This document shows positions 59,790 through 64,000 of a stretch of DNA of 64,000 nucleotides, in pieces (the stretch's first letter is position 1; each line of letters starts with the position of its first letter). Where the stretch lies: positions 62,001 through 126,000 of the forward strand of contig CATZLI010000004.1 of the NCBI GenBank assembly GCA_958421275.1, written 5' to 3'. The notes below the pieces were generated by a model, which saw nothing but the letters and a program-made list of their open reading frames with translations, made no database searches and was not told the origin of the DNA. The DNA comes from an uncultured Collinsella sp. (lineage in GTDB: Bacteria; Actinomycetota; Coriobacteriia; Coriobacteriales; Coriobacteriaceae). Made by a program: the position numbers and the translations under genes.

Positions 59790-62700
59790 CTAGCGAGGCC
59801 TATCCGAATTGACCTCATCGGCGGTGTCGGTTTCGAGCGCCGTGCGGCGGGCGCTGTAGGCGACGAGGCCGGCGCCTGCTGCGGCGAGTGCTGCGGCGGC
59901 TGCCGTAAGGGGAGCGTTGACATCGCCCGTGCCCGCAAGCGCGCCCGCTTTTCCGGAGCGCTTGTTATTGCCGTGATTCTTGCCGCTGCCAGATCCACTG
60001 CCGCCTCCGGAGCTGCTTCCGCCGGAGCCACCTCCACTCGTGCCGCCATCGCCGTCGACCGTCATCGGGGCGTCGTGAAGTTCTGTCGTATCCACGCTGT
60101 CGCAGACGCCGACCTGAACTTCTGAGCGTTCGCATGCCGCGTCGGGCACATGAAGCTCGTGCAGTACGGCACCCAGTGCCGAGTTTGCGCCCGGTCGAAT
60201 TTCCTCGAGCGTTACGGGATCGAGCGCCACCAGATTACGCGCCTTCGCATATAGCGTTACACGTTTGCCCACTTCATCGCTCCAACTCTCGGGGATGGCG
60301 AAGCTCATGCGGAACTGTGCCGTGCAACCCGGTGCCAGCACGGCGTTGCCACTGTCGGCTACCAGCGGGTGCGTTGCAAAAGGTGTGCCCAGCGTTTCGA
60401 GCGCGTACTTCACGTGTGCCATGTCGTTGACCGAAGCGTCCTCGGCAAGCTCTGGATCGTAGATCGATGCCATGCGTGTGTTCGCTCCGAACCCGATGGA
60501 TGCGCTGGAGAACGGCTGGCTGGAGCCCTCTCGGTACAGATCGATTGTGCCGGCGGTCAGCAAGGTGTTGCCGTCGTTTCGCACCGTGACCATGAAGGAT
60601 TCGCCTGCTGCTCCGGGCACCACCGCGCCCGAGGTAGCGACTGCGCCCGTCGGAGTGGCACACGCCACCAAGGGCACTTCGATGCCGTGTAGTTCTGCCT
60701 CGCTCTTCTCCGCGCTCACAATGTGCGTGGCGAGCGCGGAGAGCATGCTCCCCGACGTCAAAAATGTCGTTATCTGATCGACGGGATGGTCCAGCTCGCA
60801 CATCACGAACGACTCCGTAAACAGATCGCCTGCCAAGGTGCTGGCGAAGATGCGGAAGTGCTTGCCCATCACTGCTACCGGGTTGCCTTCTTCGTCGTAG
60901 GTTTGCCCCACCTTGCCATCGGTGTTCTCTACATAGAGCACGCACCTGCCGTTGTTGCTTACGCTAAACGATGCCGGGCCACAGCCTGCGGCACCCACGG
61001 GCTGCGTTGCAAATGCCGATGCGCCTCGCGTCCAAGTAATATGCTGCAGTTGCTCGTTGACGGTAGCCAAAAAGCCCGTGCGCTGCGGCCACGGCACCGC
61101 GTGGGGTACTGTGGCATCTGGCGACATAACGCCCCAGCCCGCAATGGACTGGCCGATCACGGCGTACGATGCACAGCCACAACCGCCTGCGGTCTCGTAT
61201 GCAACGGGCACCACCATTTTGCCGTTGATATTCTCGGGCGCGCCCAGCTCGATGCTCGACGGTGCCTGCGGAAAGCGGAGGACCTGACGGAACGTGAGAC
61301 TGTCGCCCAAATCATCCGACCACAGGGTAAAGCATTCCAGCGCAACCTCGGCCTCGCTGCCGAGCGCCTTCTCTGTGGTGGCTCCGTGGCGGTGGAGGTA
61401 AGCGCCCGACAGACGTCCGTCGACCAGCGTCTTGCCCACCGTGATGCGCGGGCACTGCAGGCAATGGTAGCCATCCTCCTGAAGGCGGCCGCGCGAGATG
61501 CTGCGCCACGACGTGTGCGATATCACGCGAACTCCGTCGTTGCTTATGCGCAGGCGCACAACGGACAGTATGCCGGATGTGCTCGCCGTATCGAAAAGGG
61601 TGTTGTCACCGGCGGGGCGCTCGCCCGAGACCAGCAGCACGTAGGCGTCCTGGTTTCCCCTCCCGTCTGTATATTCCACCACGTCGAAGTCGTAATCGAA
61701 TATGCCGGTGCGCTCCACGTCGCCCTCGCCAAACCCAAGGGGGAAGTCCACGGGCGTGGGAGCGGACCACGTGCCGTTCGTCTTTGTATGCACCACCAGG
61801 CGCGAACGACCATTCTCGCCGTAGCGCACCGAGGCGATACGGAATAGGCACTCCACGCCGGCAATCATCGTTAGCTTCATGTGGGCTTCGCTGAGCACGC
61901 CGGAAAACAGCACGTTGTCGCTCGAGGGTTTTATGCCGCCACGCTCGTCCTCCGACACGCCGGCAGAATTGGCGTTCGGGTCGGCAACGGTGTTCGTTGC
62001 CTGACCGATGTAGGTGTACTCATACATCGGCGCGGCGTTTTCATCGTTCTCCATCAGCACGTGGACGAAATGCTCGATCTGTCCCGTGTCGTCGCTTTCT
62101 GCATCCGCCTCGAGCTCAATGCGCGTGACCGCCCGCTCCCAATCGCGCACGACAGGCGCGGCGTTTACGGCAGTGGCCTTAACCTCGGCGCGTGCGAGCA
62201 GTTCGGCGTTGGTGACGATGGTGGCCGATGCGATAAATTGCGGCACGCCGCCCGCCTCAATGTTGCCGGCCGAGCCGAAGCAGGCATCCAGCGTGTAAGG
62301 CGTATCTCCACCCAATGCGAGCTCAGAGCGCTGGAGTACATACTGGTCGCCATTGTCCACCGACATATTCCACGAATCGATGAGCGTGGGCCACGACCCC
62401 GACCAAGCCTTGGTGGTCCACTTGAACATTACGAATTGGAGTATCACATCGATATCGACGTCTGCACCTACGCGCAGTCGCGGAAGCTGGTGTTCATCTG
62501 CCTTCTCGTACCCAATGAACAGCGTGAGGGATGCGGCGCCGCGCACGGCAGACGAAGCGACGCCTGCAACGCCGGCGCCAAAGGTGACGGCAAGCCCGAT
62601 CTGGATGGTGAACGAGCCCGACGTGTTTGAATAGTCGAGCGAAATGTTTTTAAAAAACGCCGCGCCGCTGCCGTGCGTGTGGGCACCCACGGCGAGCGCC

Positions 62701-64000
62701 AGTTTTGCCAGCACCCAGGGGTTGACGTTTAGGAAAAATGGCACCGGTCCTAGGGTAAACTGCTCGGTCCAATTGAGGTCGGTTCTTATCTGGAAGAGGG
62801 CCTTAATATTGCCGTATGCGGGGTCGTTGTTGTTACCCCAGGTTTTGCCCACCCAATCGTAGGCGAGCGAGCCGTACAGCTGTGTGGCGATATCCATCGT
62901 GAACAGCGGCGTGCAATGGTGGCGAAGGAGCTTGGTGTTTCTTGGATCGGTGCCCGAACCGGCACTCATCCTCTTGTACTGATTCCACTTCCCCTCCATC
63001 TCGTCGAGGTAGCGATTTGCCTGCTTGGCGCCCGACTCGCGCGGCGATTTCTTCCAGTATTCCGGATCAGGGTTGCCCGAATCGTTCATATAGCTAGCTG
63101 GTTTGTACCCTCCGCCAAACAGCACGTATCCAGCAAACGAGAAATCGAACAGAATGGGAAATGTGGGCATCCAGCACGTGAACTTATTGCCGCCGATACC
63201 GGGAAACGCCGCGGGGAAATCAAACGGAGTGATCTCTTGGTCCATGGTGGTGGGAATGATGGTGGTCGAGCCCGATTCCGCCTTTGCGGCCGGCGCGGTG
63301 ACAACGGCCATAGGGGATGAGAGCGTGTAGGTTTTGCCCTGGTAGTCGAGCATAAAGCGCAGCTTGCACCCTTCCTCCAGAAGGCCCGAAGCTGCATCGA
63401 GGAACGTGTCTTCAAGCGTGAACGTCGCCAGATTATCCGCGCCCGATGCGCTGGCCTTGATCTGGCCGATCTGCGTGACGGTTTCGGTTGAGCTGCCCGC
63501 AGCGGGCATCACTTTATTGATATGCAACGTTGCCTGCCCGCCCTGCGGCAGATGAGCCTGCACGGTAAAAGCGTGCGTGTCGGGCTGGTCGTTTGCTGCT
63601 TCGTCCGCTGGCATTGCCATAAACGTGGCGTCGGCGTACTGGATGTCCCATTCGTCGAACGTGAGCTGTCGAAAGTACGGCTCGCCATCGGAGAGCGGAC
63701 GTGTGGGTGCGGTAATAGCGGTGCCGCCCTGGATACGCGCAAGGGGAATCTCGACATCGCGGTAGCCTGCCATGCTAATGGAGATGCCGCCGTTAAAGTC
63801 GTACGCGTCGAGAAGCGTTGCCTCGTCCACGTAGCCTTCTGAAAGAGGGGCGACCTCAAAGATGGCCGTGCCTTCGTCATCGGTCGTGGCGGTGAGCTGC
63901 TTGCCTGCGGCATAGCGCGATATGAGCGTGACCTGGGCACCCGTGATGGGCGTATTCTTGTTGGCGACGTCGACCACGACCACACCAAGCATGGTGCGCG
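59790..64000 (-). CDS. Very large sortase-anchored surface protein, N-terminus outside window
   Basis: At least 1,402 residues; the frame is open at the window end, so the signal peptide is not seen. The visible N-terminal part (GVVVVDVANKNTPITGAQVTL) is an Ig-like/CarboxypepD-reg type domain. The middle has long aromatic-rich regions and a beta-propeller-like stretch (RLVVHTKTNGTWSAPTPVDF). Near the C-terminus lie a Gly/Ser linker (about 50 residues), the sorting signal LAGTGD, a hydrophobic segment (APLTAAAAALAAAGAGLVAY) and a basic tail, which marks cell-wall anchoring. LAGTG in place of LPXTG suits a class E-like sortase. Possible host or glycan adhesin; no binding domain is recognised. 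Confidence 0.85.
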   Translation of the reverse strand, partial: RTMLGVVVVDVANKNTPITGAQVTLISRYAAGKQLTATTDDEGTAIFEVAPLSEGYVDEATLLDAYDFNGGISISMAGYRDVEIPLARIQGGTAITAPTRPLSDGEPYFRQLTFDEWDIQYADATFMAMPADEAANDQPDTHAFTVQAHLPQGGQATLHINKVMPAAGSSTETVTQIGQIKASASGADNLATFTLEDTFLDAASGLLEEGCKLRFMLDYQGKTYTLSSPMAVVTAPAAKAESGSTTIIPTTMDQEITPFDFPAAFPGIGGNKFTCWMPTFPILFDFSFAGYVLFGGGYKPASYMNDSGNPDPEYWKKSPRESGAKQANRYLDEMEGKWNQYKRMSAGSGTDPRNTKLLRHHCTPLFTMDIATQLYGSLAYDWVGKTWGNNNDPAYGNIKALFQIRTDLNWTEQFTLGPVPFFLNVNPWVLAKLALAVGAHTHGSGAAFFKNISLDYSNTSGSFTIQIGLAVTFGAGVAGVASSAVRGAASLTLFIGYEKADEHQLPRLRVGADVDIDVILQFVMFKWTTKAWSGSWPTLIDSWNMSVDNGDQYVLQRSELALGGDTPYTLDACFGSAGNIEAGGVPQFIASATIVTNAELLARAEVKATAVNAAPVVRDWERAVTRIELEADAESDDTGQIEHFVHVLMENDENAAPMYEYTYIGQATNTVADPNANSAGVSEDERGGIKPSSDNVLFSGVLSEAHMKLTMIAGVECLFRIASVRYGENGRSRLVVHTKTNGTWSAPTPVDFPLGFGEGDVERTGIFDYDFDVVEYTDGRGNQDAYVLLVSGERPAGDNTLFDTASTSGILSVVRLRISNDGVRVISHTSWRSISRGRLQEDGYHCLQCPRITVGKTLVDGRLSGAYLHRHGATTEKALGSEAEVALECFTLWSDDLGDSLTFRQVLRFPQAPSSIELGAPENINGKMVVPVAYETAGGCGCASYAVIGQSIAGWGVMSPDATVPHAVPWPQRTGFLATVNEQLQHITWTRGASAFATQPVGAAGCGPASFSVSNNGRCVLYVENTDGKVGQTYDEEGNPVAVMGKHFRIFASTLAGDLFTESFVMCELDHPVDQITTFLTSGSMLSALATHIVSAEKSEAELHGIEVPLVACATPTGAVATSGAVVPGAAGESFMVTVRNDGNTLLTAGTIDLYREGSSQPFSSASIGFGANTRMASIYDPELAEDASVNDMAHVKYALETLGTPFATHPLVADSGNAVLAPGCTAQFRMSFAIPESWSDEVGKRVTLYAKARNLVALDPVTLEEIRPGANSALGAVLHELHVPDAACERSEVQVGVCDSVDTTELHDAPMTVDGDGGTSGGGSGGSSSGGGSGSGSGKNHGNNKRSGKAGALAGTGDVNAPLTAAAAALAAAGAGLVAYSARRTALETDTADEVNSDRPR

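Overview
The window reads as the chromosome of a GC-rich, anaerobic, gut-type actinobacterium of class Coriobacteriia, most likely Collinsella or a close relative. This is an inference from gene content: a type III glutamine synthetase, MurT and GatD for amidated lipid II, a B12 methionine synthase with a separate reactivation protein, many PTS systems, iron alcohol dehydrogenases, and an LAGTG-anchored surface protein. There is no phage, no CRISPR array, no rRNA and no complete insertion sequence. One tRNA (Glu) is present.

Region 1 (1-6.3 kb) holds the end of glmM, a glucose-type EIIA protein, a candidate structured RNA and nagB, so both directions of glucosamine-6-phosphate metabolism lie together; a 999-residue ATPase/BTAD regulator follows. 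Region 2 (6.3-13.7 kb, minus strand) holds a YhbY-type RNA-binding protein, a methyltransferase, a 130-bp hairpin with perfect 30-bp arms, a UPF0210 protein and a one-carbon operon metF > activation protein > metH. Region 3 (14-24.9 kb) holds glnA type III, a MITE-like element, tRNA-Glu with a duplicated 3' end, a fused murT-gatD gene, two tandem helical-repeat paralogues and three iron-ADH family genes, the last degenerate. Region 4 (25-33.4 kb) holds a 4Fe-4S protein, then an alpha-glucoside locus (GntR repressor, medium-chain dehydrogenase, PTS EIICB, GH4 6-phospho-alpha-glucosidase) with clear operator dyads, then ychF. Region 5 (33.4-37 kb) holds an Xre regulator divergent from an unknown gene across a 22-bp palindrome, asparaginase and guaA.

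Region 6 (37.7-45.2 kb) is the most interesting: a LevR-like regulator whose AAA+ domain has lost the features needed to drive sigma-54, then mannose-family EIIB, EIIC, EIID and EIIA, a GH172 enzyme and an ROK fructokinase. The parts fit a phosphotransferase route for a difructose or fructofuranoside sugar: import with phosphorylation, cleavage by GH172, and rescue of the free fructose by the kinase.

Region 7 (45.2-55 kb) looks accessory: a methyltransferase cluster with one gene cut by a deletion, an iron-ADH and two aldo/keto reductases beside a LysR gene, a flavodoxin relic, and a MerR-linked stress cluster (CMD-cupin, alpha/beta hydrolase, iron-sulfur flavoprotein). Region 8 (55-64 kb) holds a second type II topoisomerase pair and a very large wall-anchored surface protein that runs off the window.

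All calls come from reading the sequence; no database search was run. Positions of promoters, operators and terminators are by eye.
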